From assembly GCA_946540735.1 (NCBI GenBank), contig CAMNIN010000007.1, positions 1-64,000 of the forward strand: DNA of 64,000 bases, read 5' to 3'. Of the stretch, positions 1 to 8,919 are shown in pieces. The translations under genes were made by a program, and so were the position numbers. The notes under the pieces are model-generated. The model made no database searches. It saw only the letters and a list, made by a program, of their open reading frames with translations, and was not told where the DNA came from. How positions within the stretch are numbered: position 1 is the first letter of the stretch; the number at the start of each line of letters is the position of its first letter. The DNA comes from an uncultured Prevotellaceae bacterium. Lineage in GTDB: Bacteria > Bacteroidota > Bacteroidia > Bacteroidales > Bacteroidaceae.

Positions 1-2167
1 GCTGCTTGCCGAAGGTCACGGCATTGGCGGTGATGCCCTGTGTGTCGTTGGCACCTACCACGTCGTCAGCGGAGTCGGGGTTACGCATGCTGGTGTCGCC
101 GATGTTGTAGCCCACGTTAAGGTTTTCCCAAACCATCACCTGGCCGCGTGACTTGATCACCCAACCAGCGGCCTCGTAGGTCTGCGGGGCTGCCACAGCG
201 TAGAGTGTGGAGTCCTGTCCGTCGCTGCCCGGCACTGTGCCGATGGGCTGAGTGTGATCATAGTATTCGCCCGAGTTCTTACCCCAGGTGAAGAAGTAGT
301 TGGCGTTGACGATGTTGCCAGCGTCATCGGTCTGCTGACCCTTGCCCTTCCAGTCGTCGGCATTGGCGTCGAAGTGAGCCATCACATCCCAGCGGATGTT
401 GGAGTTGTCGAGTCCGTCGACACCCACGAACTTGCCGATCACCTCTGAGGGGAGGAAGTCGCCGCCTGCCACGAAAGCATAGACCGTGGCGGGAGAAGTC
501 ACCTCGAAGGGCTCGGTGTAAGCCACCGACTCGGTGATGACATTGCTCTTATTGAAATTGTAGTATACGGTAGTGCCCTCGTTGGAGGAAGAGAGCGTGA
601 CGACTGACTTGCCAGCCTCACGTGCCACGGAGAAGAGCGGAGCGGCAGCCTGGGTCATGATGACCACATCCTTCGAGACAATCTCGCTGTCGGTGTATCC
701 ATCACCCACACCCATGGCCTTCACGGTGGTGTTCTGCGTCAGCGTGAACGGTCCCTCGTAGAGCGTGCTGGAAGTGGTGGTATCAGAACCATCCAGGGTA
801 TAATAGATAGCCGTACTATGGTTGGCCGAAATGCTCACCGTAGAGAAGCCATCCTCGGAAGTGACACTGATCACCGGTTTACTGACCGGTTTCACCTCCT
901 GTTTGGTGTCGATAACAGACTGGAGAGCCTGTGGAATCAGCTGTGAGATCACATCATGATTGGCCACAGCCATATTCTCCATCGTGAGCGGCAGCAAGAG
1001 GTAAGTATTGCGGCCAGGTTTGTGGGTGTGCATTGCAGTGAGGTTGCCAGCAGTAGCCACCACTTTGTCATTGCTGAAATAGTCACCCAAGGTCACGCCG
1101 GTGACAGCACCGTCGAGCAGGAGTTCGACACCTTCAGTGACATCAAGGCCTTCGAAGGCACCGTACTCAGGATCGAGCACGTTGAGCACTCTGGAGTCAG
1201 AGACAGAAGCATTTCCCCATCCCATCCAGTCATAAAGACCTGGGTTGAGATTGAGCACCGGAACATAAGCGACCAATCCGTTGAGGCAATCTTTAAGATA
1301 AGGAGTTTCTGTAGTGAGCGTCGGGCTCAGCACCACGGCGGCATACTCCCGGAGCGCTGCGATGTAGCTGTTCACGTCGAAAGAGCCTTCGCTGTCAGGA
1401 GTAACATCCATATTCACAGCAATCACCTCAAAGCGGCTGTCGCCCAGCAGGTAGAGATAAGCATAATCATCATCCAGGCTTCCGACAGACGAATTATAGA
1501 GATAGGCCACCTTCTGTGCTTCCTGTACGGAAGGTGCGTCTCCATCATCAATCATAAAGAGAGTGAAATCGATACCACCGTCAGGCGTAAGTTTAAACTG
1601 CACGTCGACAGAGTCAGGACTGTCGGTCTGCACTTCCCATGTGAACGTGTAAGTGCCCTCAGAACCATCCACTTGGTTGCCCAAGAAGATACAAGCGCCG
1701 TTGGTTGTCGTGCCGGAGATCAGTTTGATGTAATCCTGCACGGGAGCGATACCACGGTTGGTAGCCGTACCATTAGCCGAACGTCCCACAATGGTGATTT
1801 TTTGTCCATTGGCCAGTTTGGGGAAGGTGATGGTTGTGTTTTTGCGGGTAAGACGCATCTTGGTGGTAGCAAGATGGATACTGTTGTCCTTGTTGCTGCC
1901 GATATCGAACAGCAGTCCCATGGTCTCAGGGATAACCACGCCATTGGCCATCAAATAAGAGTTGACATCGGGCTTGCCCACATTTTTCCAGTTGTTGGTG
2001 TTGCCATCAGCATCAGTGCCGTTGCTTGCCCAGTGCGTCGCATCTGCATTGAGATTCTCAATGGTCTCATAACTCAAGCCTTCCGAAAAATCCCATGTTT
2101 TCTTGACTTGCGCATCGATGCCCACAGTCATCATGAGCATCAGACATAATGTAAAAAGTTTTCTCAT
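1..2167 (-). CDS. Secreted protein with chitobiase-like beta domains (3' end outside window)
   Basis: An open frame runs from the ATG at 2167 down to base 1 without a stop, so at least 722 residues are visible and the C-terminus lies outside the window. It opens with a signal peptide (MRKLFTLCLMLMMTVGIDAQ). The middle part, roughly residues 430-480, reads AIYYTLDGSDTTTSSTLYEG and then TVKAMGVGDGY, the pattern of the chitobiase C-terminal-like / Fn3-associated beta domain; a second, more diverged copy follows at about 500-570 (TTVYYNFNKS, then ATVYAFVAGG). The N-terminal third resembles a secreted beta-sandwich with no catalytic motif I recognise. Such domains are usually stalks in secreted or surface glycan-active proteins of Bacteroidota. 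No function is assigned. A TAnnTTTG box at 2196-2203 on the minus strand fits this start. Confidence 0.8.
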   Translation of the reverse strand, partial: MRKLFTLCLMLMMTVGIDAQVKKTWDFSEGLSYETIENLNADATHWASNGTDADGNTNNWKNVGKPDVNSYLMANGVVIPETMGLLFDIGSNKDNSIHLATTKMRLTRKNTTITFPKLANGQKITIVGRSANGTATNRGIAPVQDYIKLISGTTTNGACIFLGNQVDGSEGTYTFTWEVQTDSPDSVDVQFKLTPDGGIDFTLFMIDDGDAPSVQEAQKVAYLYNSSVGSLDDDYAYLYLLGDSRFEVIAVNMDVTPDSEGSFDVNSYIAALREYAAVVLSPTLTTETPYLKDCLNGLVAYVPVLNLNPGLYDWMGWGNASVSDSRVLNVLDPEYGAFEGLDVTEGVELLLDGAVTGVTLGDYFSNDKVVATAGNLTAMHTHKPGRNTYLLLPLTMENMAVANHDVISQLIPQALQSVIDTKQEVKPVSKPVISVTSEDGFSTVSISANHSTAIYYTLDGSDTTTSSTLYEGPFTLTQNTTVKAMGVGDGYTDSEIVSKDVVIMTQAAAPLFSVAREAGKSVVTLSSSNEGTTVYYNFNKSNVITESVAYTEPFEVTSPATVYAFVAGGDFLPSEVIGKFVGVDGLDNSNIRWDVMAHFDANADDWKGKGQQTDDAGNIVNANYFFTWGKNSGEYYDHTQPIGTVPGSDGQDSTLYAVAAPQTYEAAGWVIKSRGQVMVWENLNVGYNIGDTSMRNPDSADDVVGANDTQGITANAVTFGKQ

Positions 2168-2195
2168 AAAAAGTAGTTTGATGAACAATATTGTG

Positions 2196-2203
2196 CAAAT
2201 TTA
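2196..2203 (-). promoter_or_regulatory. TAnnTTTG promoter box for the leftmost minus-strand gene
   Basis: TAAATTTG on the minus strand, 28 bases before the ATG at 2167. It forms a divergent pair with the plus-strand box at 2227-2234. Confidence 0.6.
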
Positions 2204-2226
2204 GATAAAAATTCCAATATATTGTC

Positions 2227-2234
2227 TATTTTTG
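2227..2234 (+). promoter_or_regulatory. TAnnTTTG promoter box for the transketolase operon
   Basis: TATTTTTG lies 23 bases before the ATG at 2258. A TTG codon at 2222 would extend the frame upstream through this box, which is why the ATG at 2258 is preferred as the start. Confidence 0.6.
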
Positions 2235-2257
2235 CAAAAGATTTTGAAATTTATCCC

Positions 2258-3109
2258 ATGAACTACTTCGAACTAAGACAAAAAACAGAGCAACTGCGAC
2301 TGAATCTGATCAATCTCATCTATTCGGGCAGGACAGGTCATACAGGTGGCGACCTCTCGGTGCTCAATCTGCTCAGCGTGCTTTACAACCGCATTCTGAA
2401 CGTGGACCCCACGCAACCCAAAAAGAAAGACCGCGACCGTTTTGTGCTCAGCAAAGGCCATTGTGCCGAAGCCCTCTATTGTGTATTGTGTGACAAGGGA
2501 TTCATCCCCAAAGAGGAATTGGACGCTTATGGCAGCTATCACGCCCATCTGGGCGGGCATCCCGATGTGACCATCCCCGGAGTGGAAATCTGCTCTGGAG
2601 CTTTGGGGCACGGATTGTCGGTCGGTGTCGGTATGGCCCTCTCGGGCAAGTTGTCGGCCGAATCCTACAAGACTTTTGTGGTGATGGGCGACGGAGAACA
2701 AGCCGAAGGATCTATCTACGAAGCCGCCATGGCCGCCAACAAGTTTCATCTCGACCATCTTGTCGCCGTCATCGACCGCAACGGACTTCAGATTTCCGGC
2801 AGCACAGAGGATGTGATGCCCCTTGAGAGCATCCGAGAGCGCTGGACCGCTTTTGGCTGGGATGTCAAAGAGATGAACGGCGACGACATCGCCGACATCA
2901 TCGCTACCATCGAAGACATTGACTTTAACAACCAGAAACCCCACCTGATTATCTCGCACACCACGAAAGGACTGGGAGTCTCGTTTATGGAAAACGTGGC
3001 CAAATGGCATCATGGTGTACCCAGTGAGCAACAGTATCTCACCGCTGTAGCAGAGATCAAGGAAAGAATCGCATTGTTGGAAAAAGAAGCAAAGGAGGAA
3101 CAGAAATGA
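2258..3109 (+). CDS. Transketolase, N-terminal (thiamine diphosphate-binding) subunit
   Basis: This encodes the first half of a transketolase split over two genes, an enzyme of the non-oxidative pentose phosphate pathway that moves two-carbon ketol units between sugar phosphates in the cytoplasm. The 283-residue product carries the thiamine diphosphate motif that begins GDGEQAEGSIYEAA and ends near IDRNG. Other family signatures are SKGHCAEALY and GSYHAHLGGHPD. The start is set at 2258 because a promoter-like box occupies 2227-2234. The stop overlaps the start of the partner gene (ATGA at 3106-3109), so the two halves are probably translationally coupled. The length is normal for an N-terminal half. 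Fused and split forms of the enzyme are both well known. The dihydroxyacetone-synthase-like members cannot be excluded by sequence alone. Confidence 0.93.
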   Translation: MNYFELRQKTEQLRLNLINLIYSGRTGHTGGDLSVLNLLSVLYNRILNVDPTQPKKKDRDRFVLSKGHCAEALYCVLCDKGFIPKEELDAYGSYHAHLGGHPDVTIPGVEICSGALGHGLSVGVGMALSGKLSAESYKTFVVMGDGEQAEGSIYEAAMAANKFHLDHLVAVIDRNGLQISGSTEDVMPLESIRERWTAFGWDVKEMNGDDIADIIATIEDIDFNNQKPHLIISHTTKGLGVSFMENVAKWHHGVPSEQQYLTAVAEIKERIALLEKEAKEEQK

Positions 3110-4050
3110 TGAAAGAAGCCAATAAAATACCATGCCGCAAGAGTTTTACCGACACCCTGTTGCGCCTTGCCCAGACCGACAAGGAAATCATCGCCGTCAC
3201 TTCCGACGCCAGCGGTTCTGCCACCCTCACTGATTTCGGCAAAACACTTCCCGAGCAGTTTGTAGAGGTCGGTATCGCCGAGCAAAACGCCGTCGGCATC
3301 GCAGCCGGCATGGCCTCTACAGGCAAGAAGGTATTCATTTTCGGTCCTGCGTGTTTTTACGTAGCCCGTGCTTTGGAACAAGTCAAAGTCGACATGGCCT
3401 ATTCACAGATGCCCGTCAAGATCCTCGGCGTGAGCGGAGGAGTGGCCTACAGTCAATTGGGTGCCACCCACCACTCCCTGCACGACATCGCCGTGCTCCG
3501 TACGTTCCCCGGCATGGAAATCTACCTGCCCTGTGACGTGCGTCAGACCCGTAAATTGGTGGAACGCCTCGTCGACCACCCCCACCCCGCCTATATCCGC
3601 GTGGGCCGCAATGCAGTGCCAGACGTGTATGAAAGCGATGACTTTGATTTCGAATTAGGCAAAGCCACCCAACTCAAAGAAGGCAATGACCTCACTCTGA
3701 TCGGTACCGGCGAGACTGTCGCCCACTGTCTGGAAGCCTCCAGGATGCTCGAAGCCAAAGGTATTCACGCCCGTGTGCTCGACATGCATACCCTCAAGCC
3801 CTTTGACAAGGAAGCCGTGTTGAAGGCCGCCCGTGAGACTGGCCGCATCCTGACCGTTGAGGAGCACAGCATTTTTGGTGGTTTGGGTGCCTCCGTGGCA
3901 GAGATCACCGCCCAGGAGTGCCCGGTGAGGATGAAAATCCTCGGCATTCCCGACGAGAATGTCATCCACGCCAGTCCTCAAGAGGTGTTCCATCACTATG
4001 GCATTGACTGGCAAGGCATCTTCGAAGCCAGCATGGAACTGGTGAAATGA
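3106..4050 (+). CDS. Transketolase, C-terminal (pyrimidine-binding and C-terminal) subunit
   Basis: This is the second half of the split transketolase (314 residues). It has the pyrimidine-binding domain with VEVGIAEQNAVGIAAGMA, where the glutamate is the residue that activates the cofactor in this family, followed by the C-terminal transketolase domain (TLIGTGETVAHCLEAS; ILTVEEHSIFGGLGASVAE). It overlaps the first half by four bases and should form a heteromeric enzyme with it. The following gene begins within a few codons, so transcription probably continues, but that product is a secreted protein with no obvious link to sugar phosphates. Confidence 0.93.
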   Translation: MMKEANKIPCRKSFTDTLLRLAQTDKEIIAVTSDASGSATLTDFGKTLPEQFVEVGIAEQNAVGIAAGMASTGKKVFIFGPACFYVARALEQVKVDMAYSQMPVKILGVSGGVAYSQLGATHHSLHDIAVLRTFPGMEIYLPCDVRQTRKLVERLVDHPHPAYIRVGRNAVPDVYESDDFDFELGKATQLKEGNDLTLIGTGETVAHCLEASRMLEAKGIHARVLDMHTLKPFDKEAVLKAARETGRILTVEEHSIFGGLGASVAEITAQECPVRMKILGIPDENVIHASPQEVFHHYGIDWQGIFEASMELVK

Positions 4051-4094
4051 TCGTCCTGTTGACGAAACTCCAGGAAGAACTTAAAATCACATTT

Positions 4095-5246
4095 ATGAAG
4101 AATAGAATCGTATTCTCGCTGATGATGTGCTGCACCGTGATGATGACACAAGCACAGACCATCCATGTAAACAATAAGTTCTGGGACGGTGCAAGTCTTT
4201 ACACTGTTCAGGAGGTTAGGATGGGGAAAATCATCTATATGACCACCAAGCAGGGCGGCGAGCTAACTTTAGAGAAAGTCGCCGGCGAGCAAGGTGAGTA
4301 TAAGATCATTCCCAGCCGTCAGGCAGAGGATTGTCCTTTTGGAGCCCAATTTGGTTGGAGAGTGCAGCATATCCGTCAAGATGGTTTGAATTTTCTGGCC
4401 ATCCGCAAGCCTAACGGCGATGCGATGTGGACCATGACGCTGACGACCGATAACGAGGAGCAGTGTGAGTTACAGCAGAAGATGATGTTGCAAGAAGAGC
4501 CTTGGAATGCAGTCAACAGCATTCTGCTCAACCATGCCTATCTGGACAGCCGTGTGGACAGCAAGAAGGAGTTGCGCATTCTGCGGAATAAGATTCTGGC
4601 TTACCACGGTTACCGTTTCCAATCAGAAGACCTGCAGGAATATTTCGGCAAGATAAGCTGGTACAAGCCAGGCAACGACAACAATGCCATCAAACTGAAC
4701 ATCATGGAGCAGACCAACCTCCAACTCATCAAGAGCGAGGAGGCCGCCAGAGCAGAAGACCAGGAAGCACAACCAGCCGGTGTGATGGCAGCACCTGAGA
4801 ACGACTGGTCGGAAGCAGCTGTCGCCAGCCAGATACGTACATATTTCGATGTCGTCAACAAGACTTTCGAAGAAGGGTCGGGCCTGAATCCCTTCGACTT
4901 GGACAAGCAGTTCTATTCAGCCTATTGGAACGAGATCTATGAAGACGTGAACGAGAAAGAAAGCAACGTCACGTCGGCAGAGCAGCGTTTCTTCATTGAT
5001 GACAACCATTGGACAGCAGGCATGGAGACACCCGTCGAAGTGAAAGGCATCAAGGTGGAACTTCTGACAGGCGATATGGCAGAAGCTGTTTTCACACTTG
5101 TGGACAAAAGACATGGTCTCAGCCAGAAAGCCATTCTCACCCTTGACTACGAAAGAGGTAAATGGCGCATCAGCAACTGGCTCCAAAAGAGCCATGATCC
5201 CTCTGGCAGCACCCTAGTGAAGATGGAGAAATATGTTGGACGATGA
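4095..5246 (+). CDS. Secreted YARHG-domain protein
   Basis: From the ATG at 4095 the product has 383 residues and a signal peptide (MKNRIVFSLMMCCTVMMTQA). An in-frame start at 4047 exists but would bury this signal sequence behind 16 residues. Around residues 120-180 the sequence LRILRNKILAYHGYRF, then WYKPGNDNN, matches the YARHG domain, an extracellular module of unknown role common in Bacteroidota and Firmicutes. The C-terminal part (from TYFDVVNKTF to the end) looks like a separate globular domain of the kind that holds small solute-binding or NTF2-like folds (YWNEIYEDVNEK; LTLDYERGKWRISNW), which is an inference. It sits 45 bases after the transketolase gene and 3 bases before the GH105 gene, so the three may be co-transcribed. 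Confidence 0.75.
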   Translation: MKNRIVFSLMMCCTVMMTQAQTIHVNNKFWDGASLYTVQEVRMGKIIYMTTKQGGELTLEKVAGEQGEYKIIPSRQAEDCPFGAQFGWRVQHIRQDGLNFLAIRKPNGDAMWTMTLTTDNEEQCELQQKMMLQEEPWNAVNSILLNHAYLDSRVDSKKELRILRNKILAYHGYRFQSEDLQEYFGKISWYKPGNDNNAIKLNIMEQTNLQLIKSEEAARAEDQEAQPAGVMAAPENDWSEAAVASQIRTYFDVVNKTFEEGSGLNPFDLDKQFYSAYWNEIYEDVNEKESNVTSAEQRFFIDDNHWTAGMETPVEVKGIKVELLTGDMAEAVFTLVDKRHGLSQKAILTLDYERGKWRISNWLQKSHDPSGSTLVKMEKYVGR

Positions 5247-5249
5247 GGA

Positions 5250-6878
5250 ATGAATACAAGACTACTGCTAACCATCGCTTTTACCTTTTTAGTATTGACC
5301 GTCGGGAGCAAGACCTCAGACATTGAAGTCGTGCCTCTGACCAAAGGCGCACACTGCACTTTCACCGACGGAGTGCGGTATTCAGAGTTGGTCATCAACG
5401 CCCGCCTGAATGACTTCAAAGCCAATACGACCGCCGCCGGCTTTGGTGTGTTTGATGCCACGGGGCACCTATCAGCAGCCCCTACAGGCACCAAGAACAA
5501 TCTGGACTATGTGCCAGGGCTGGTGGCCAAGGCCATCATTGAGGCCGTGGACTATTACAGAGATACTGAAGTCATGGATGTCAGGCCATGGTTTTATGCC
5601 GTGCAGCACTATGGCAACCGTCTGGACATCTCCTCCAACGGAAAAGATGGAAAGAGTTTTGACGACCTGAACGCCGTCAAACTCTATTTCAAGCTGCAGG
5701 AGTTGGCCGCCGCCAATGTCTTTCCAGATGGAGAGTTGCATACCAATGCCACGACTGCAGAGACAGCCCAAGTCCGTTTCGAGACAGCCCTGAAAGGCAT
5801 CAGCAAAGCCAACAACACATACGTCATCAAAGCATCGACACTGGAGGGTGCCGCCGGTGGATGGTGGCACAAGGCGGGTTATGTCAACCAGATGTGGTGC
5901 GATGGCCAGTATATGGGACCAGCGCTATTGGCCCAGTTGCTCAACGAATACAGTGATTACACATCCATCAGCGACGATGACTGGGCACTCGTGACCCGAC
6001 AGTTCACCATCGCTTGGAACTATTTATGGGACGACAACGTCCATCTGCTCTACCATGCCTTTACAGCCGATCCTGCCAATACCTATGGCTGGGCAGGACT
6101 CTCAGCCGTAGAAGGTGCGGAGGTCTATCATTCGCAAGAGTTCTGGGGGCGTGCCGAGGCATGGTATTTCTTAGGGCTGGTGGATGTGCTGGAACAGATG
6201 CAGAAAGCCGGACGTACAGGTACCAATGACTATGTGACCTTGCACGGGATGCTGCAACAGCTGGGAGCCGGAATTGCCGCCAAGCAAGATGCGTCATCAG
6301 GATGCTGGTATCAGTTGCTGAACCACGACGGCAGTTTTGTAGCGACAAACTACAACAGCAGCTACCGCTACACAGACGTGCCAGTGACCAATTATCTGGA
6401 GTCCTCGTGCACTGCCATTTTCACGGCAGCCTACCTCAAGGGCATGCGACTGGGACTGTTTGACAGCGACTATACAGACACAGCACGACGGGCCTACCAG
6501 GGATTCGTGGAACAATTCATGGTAGGCGACGGCAACGGAGGAGTCCATCTCATCGGCTGTTGCAAGTCTGCCGGTTTGGGCGGCAGCAACTACCGCGACG
6601 GCTCAGCAGCCTACTATCTGATGGGGCGTGACACACAGCCTACCGTCGATGACCCGTCGTCATCGAGTTTCTATACCGAGGGCAAGGTACTTGGCGGTTT
6701 TATCCTTGCCGCCACAGAATACGAAAGAAGATTCATTGACGGCGGCGATACGCATGTAGATGACATCCGCAACACCAAAGGAGCCAACAGCACTTACCAC
6801 GACATCCAGGGACGTCGTGCCATAGTGCCAAGCCGAGGTATCTATATCGAGAATGGAAGGAAGTACGTCAACCCGTGA
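5250..6878 (+). CDS. GH105-type unsaturated glucuronyl/rhamnogalacturonyl hydrolase
   Basis: The 542-residue secreted protein (signal peptide MNTRLLLTIAFTFLVLTVGS) resembles glycoside hydrolase families 88 and 105, which remove the unsaturated uronic acid left on oligosaccharides by polysaccharide lyases. Supporting segments are WWHKAGYVNQMWCDGQYMGP, which matches the active-site loop with a catalytic Asp in this family, GRAEAWYFLGLVDVLEQM, and a repeated helical-hairpin pattern of the (alpha/alpha)6 barrel. An N-terminal part (about 25-110) is longer than the minimal enzyme. The tail (YHDIQGRR, then RGIYIENGRKYV) looks like a type IX sorting tail, so the protein is probably exported to the surface. 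It converges with the esterase gene, 14 bases apart. A role in pectin or glycosaminoglycan breakdown is inferred from the family. Confidence 0.82.
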   Translation: MNTRLLLTIAFTFLVLTVGSKTSDIEVVPLTKGAHCTFTDGVRYSELVINARLNDFKANTTAAGFGVFDATGHLSAAPTGTKNNLDYVPGLVAKAIIEAVDYYRDTEVMDVRPWFYAVQHYGNRLDISSNGKDGKSFDDLNAVKLYFKLQELAAANVFPDGELHTNATTAETAQVRFETALKGISKANNTYVIKASTLEGAAGGWWHKAGYVNQMWCDGQYMGPALLAQLLNEYSDYTSISDDDWALVTRQFTIAWNYLWDDNVHLLYHAFTADPANTYGWAGLSAVEGAEVYHSQEFWGRAEAWYFLGLVDVLEQMQKAGRTGTNDYVTLHGMLQQLGAGIAAKQDASSGCWYQLLNHDGSFVATNYNSSYRYTDVPVTNYLESSCTAIFTAAYLKGMRLGLFDSDYTDTARRAYQGFVEQFMVGDGNGGVHLIGCCKSAGLGGSNYRDGSAAYYLMGRDTQPTVDDPSSSSFYTEGKVLGGFILAATEYERRFIDGGDTHVDDIRNTKGANSTYHDIQGRRAIVPSRGIYIENGRKYVNP

Positions 6879-6891
6879 AATAGACGAGTAG

Positions 6892-8652
6892 CTATCTCAA
6901 GACAACCTTTCTCCCATCAGAGACGTAAACACCAGGTTTCGGGTGACCGGATAAGACCTTCCGGCCGGAAAGATCATAAAGGCCTTTGGCGTATTTGACC
7001 CCAAGAGTCGCTGCGTGTATCCCCGATGTCTCTTCCTCGATGATTGTCATGGTCTGCCCAGCCCAACTGATGATTTCCCATTTCGAGAGGTCATCCGACT
7101 CGAAATTGCCATTCACGACCATCTCCGTGTCGGTGTTCTTCTCCTTGCATGACACATCGTCGAAATAGACTTTGCCACCAATCAGTCCAAAAGCAAACTG
7201 GATTTTGTCATTAGGGTATTGTGCAGTAAATTCCCATGTGTATTCCTGAAATGAGGACGTAAGCCGATAGGATGCCAGGTATTGCACGTCGGTACTCCCC
7301 CCCCACTGATTCTTGTTTGGACTGGAAGTCCAGATAGGCCACAAGGCACAGTCTCCACCCCGATCCGCCCTGATGAGGGCTTTCACGACATACGTCTTAC
7401 CGACCGTCATGGACGCATTGAGCGTGGTGTTGCACTGCTTGTCCCAGGCATTCTGGCCTGCATTTCCATTATTGACCATCAAGATATGGTTGTTTCCCTG
7501 CAAGGAACTCTCCACCATGAAAGAGACACTACGCTCGCTACCCGTGAAATCGGTAAAAGAAGCCGTCACCAGGCCAGAACCTTCTTCCACAGCAGTGATC
7601 CGCCCATCCTCGGCTGTCAAGAAATCCGGCAACTGGAACACGACTTCGCTGGAGACATCCTCCCGGTGGCCATCAGCGAAGACCGCATTGATGCTGATGC
7701 TCTTGGAACTGCCCTTTCTCATTACCATGTCAGCCACGTCTTCAAGCCGGTCGACCATGAGAAACTTGCTCAGGTTATCGGGAAGTGTATATTCAGGATC
7801 GACCCTTTTCGCAAGGCCCATCACTTCCAACGCCTTGTAAGCATAGCGTTTTCCCAACATGCGGTAACCTGTCGGACTGAAGTGGAAAGCATCCTGGCCA
7901 TTTCCAGGACAACCCTTGGCACTGACGACATGTGCCGTGGGGATGACCTGTGGCAACTTGGCTATCACGGCATTATGCCCCCAACAGGCTCCACCCTCCT
8001 CCTGATACTCAGTCTCACCAGCAAACAGAGGCACATCCTCTGCGTTGAGGCCGAGGTCGGCGAGAATATCCTGGTAGATCTTCTTCACTTTTTGCGGCCA
8101 GTCCTGCTGCGTGTTGTTCGATTCGCCTTGATGCAGCAGGATGCCCTTGATGACACCTTTCTCCTGTGCTTTCTTTGCCATCTGAATGAGACGGCCATAA
8201 GGATTACCACCATAATACCAGTTGGCCAGCGTGACATGCCAAGCCGAAGGGTCCTCTGCGATCTTGGCCTGATAAAGATCCTTGTCGAACATCTCGATCG
8301 GAGCGCCGCCCATGGCCACGGCCACAACCCCGATGCTCACTTCCGAAGGCATTGCCGCCACCATCGTACGTCCGAAATAATCCGTCACCCCCAGTTTACC
8401 CATCGGACTCACGATAGGACAAAAGGCCGTGTACCAGTTGCCCATCGTGCGCTTGGGGTTATCGAAATTGGTCGTCGCCAACATCTGGAAGCGCGGATCC
8501 ACATACTGGTTGTCGATACTTTCCCATTGTGCATTACCCTCCATGTTAGACTGTCCAAAACACAGATAAATGTGGAAATGGGGATCCACCTCGGCATTCA
8601 CAGAGGATGACAATGTCATCAGGAATGCCCCAAGAATAAACAAACGTCTCAT
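6892..8652 (-). CDS. Secreted SASA-type carbohydrate esterase with C-terminal binding domain
   Basis: The start is placed at 8652 (MRRLFILGAFLMTLSSSVNA, a signal peptide); the longer frame to 8724 would run through a promoter-like box. The 586-residue product begins with a sialate O-acetylesterase / acetylxylan esterase domain: FGQSNMEGN carries the nucleophile Ser, LLHQGESNN a second conserved block, and DAFHFSPTGYRMLG the Asp-x-x-His pair. A bacterial Ig-like linker follows, then a CBM4/9-like beta domain (LNASMTVGKTYVVKALIRAD, then FGLIGGKVYFDDVS), and finally a sorting-tail-like end (GLYDLSGRKV, then GVYVSDGRKV). Such enzymes remove acetyl groups from plant or host glycans; the exact substrate is unknown. 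It contains a run of eight G residues at 7297-7304. Confidence 0.8.
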   Translation of the reverse strand: MRRLFILGAFLMTLSSSVNAEVDPHFHIYLCFGQSNMEGNAQWESIDNQYVDPRFQMLATTNFDNPKRTMGNWYTAFCPIVSPMGKLGVTDYFGRTMVAAMPSEVSIGVVAVAMGGAPIEMFDKDLYQAKIAEDPSAWHVTLANWYYGGNPYGRLIQMAKKAQEKGVIKGILLHQGESNNTQQDWPQKVKKIYQDILADLGLNAEDVPLFAGETEYQEEGGACWGHNAVIAKLPQVIPTAHVVSAKGCPGNGQDAFHFSPTGYRMLGKRYAYKALEVMGLAKRVDPEYTLPDNLSKFLMVDRLEDVADMVMRKGSSKSISINAVFADGHREDVSSEVVFQLPDFLTAEDGRITAVEEGSGLVTASFTDFTGSERSVSFMVESSLQGNNHILMVNNGNAGQNAWDKQCNTTLNASMTVGKTYVVKALIRADRGGDCALWPIWTSSPNKNQWGGSTDVQYLASYRLTSSFQEYTWEFTAQYPNDKIQFAFGLIGGKVYFDDVSCKEKNTDTEMVVNGNFESDDLSKWEIISWAGQTMTIIEEETSGIHAATLGVKYAKGLYDLSGRKVLSGHPKPGVYVSDGRKVVLR

Positions 8653-8694
8653 ATAAATAATAGATCTAATACCAAATGCCCAAAAATTACGTGA

Positions 8695-8702
8695 CAAAGG
8701 TA
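8695..8702 (-). promoter_or_regulatory. TAnnTTTG promoter box for the esterase
   Basis: TACCTTTG on the minus strand, 42 bases before the ATG at 8652. No clear upstream TTTG element was seen. Confidence 0.45.
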
Positions 8703-8825
8703 GCGAATACCCAAGAAAAATCATTTTCGTAACGTTGCAAATCCTTCCGATATTCTTTCAAAAAGGCCTGACGTGGATGCTCGAAAACTTTTTTGCAACA
8801 AATTACACCATTTTGGAATTGAAAA

Positions 8826-8857
8826 TTTGCGAGGAAAAAGTTTTTTTCGTATTTTTG
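8826..8857 (+). promoter_or_regulatory. Bacteroidota promoter for the reductase-exporter operon
   Basis: TTTG at 8826-8829 and TATTTTTG at 8850-8857 are 20 bases apart, the expected spacing for the Bacteroidota primary sigma factor. It lies 62 bases before the ATG at 8920. Confidence 0.65.
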
Positions 8858-8919
8858 GCTTCGACAAATAACATCGACAACCTTGAGGATCATCTTCAAG
8901 ACATACGGACTATTCAATC

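Noticed and set aside
956..2149. Long plus-strand frame of 397 codons
   Set aside because: It is antisense to the continuous minus-strand secreted protein and has no family-like sequence or signal peptide.
2273..3133. Long minus-strand frame over the transketolase genes
   Set aside because: It is the mirror of the transketolase sequence, and no promoter or family signature supports it.
4047..4094. Upstream in-frame start for the YARHG protein
   Set aside because: It would place 16 residues before a clear signal peptide and overlap the preceding stop.
7282..8610. 442-codon plus-strand frame over the esterase
   Set aside because: Antisense shadow of the esterase gene; the minus frame has catalytic motifs and signal peptide.
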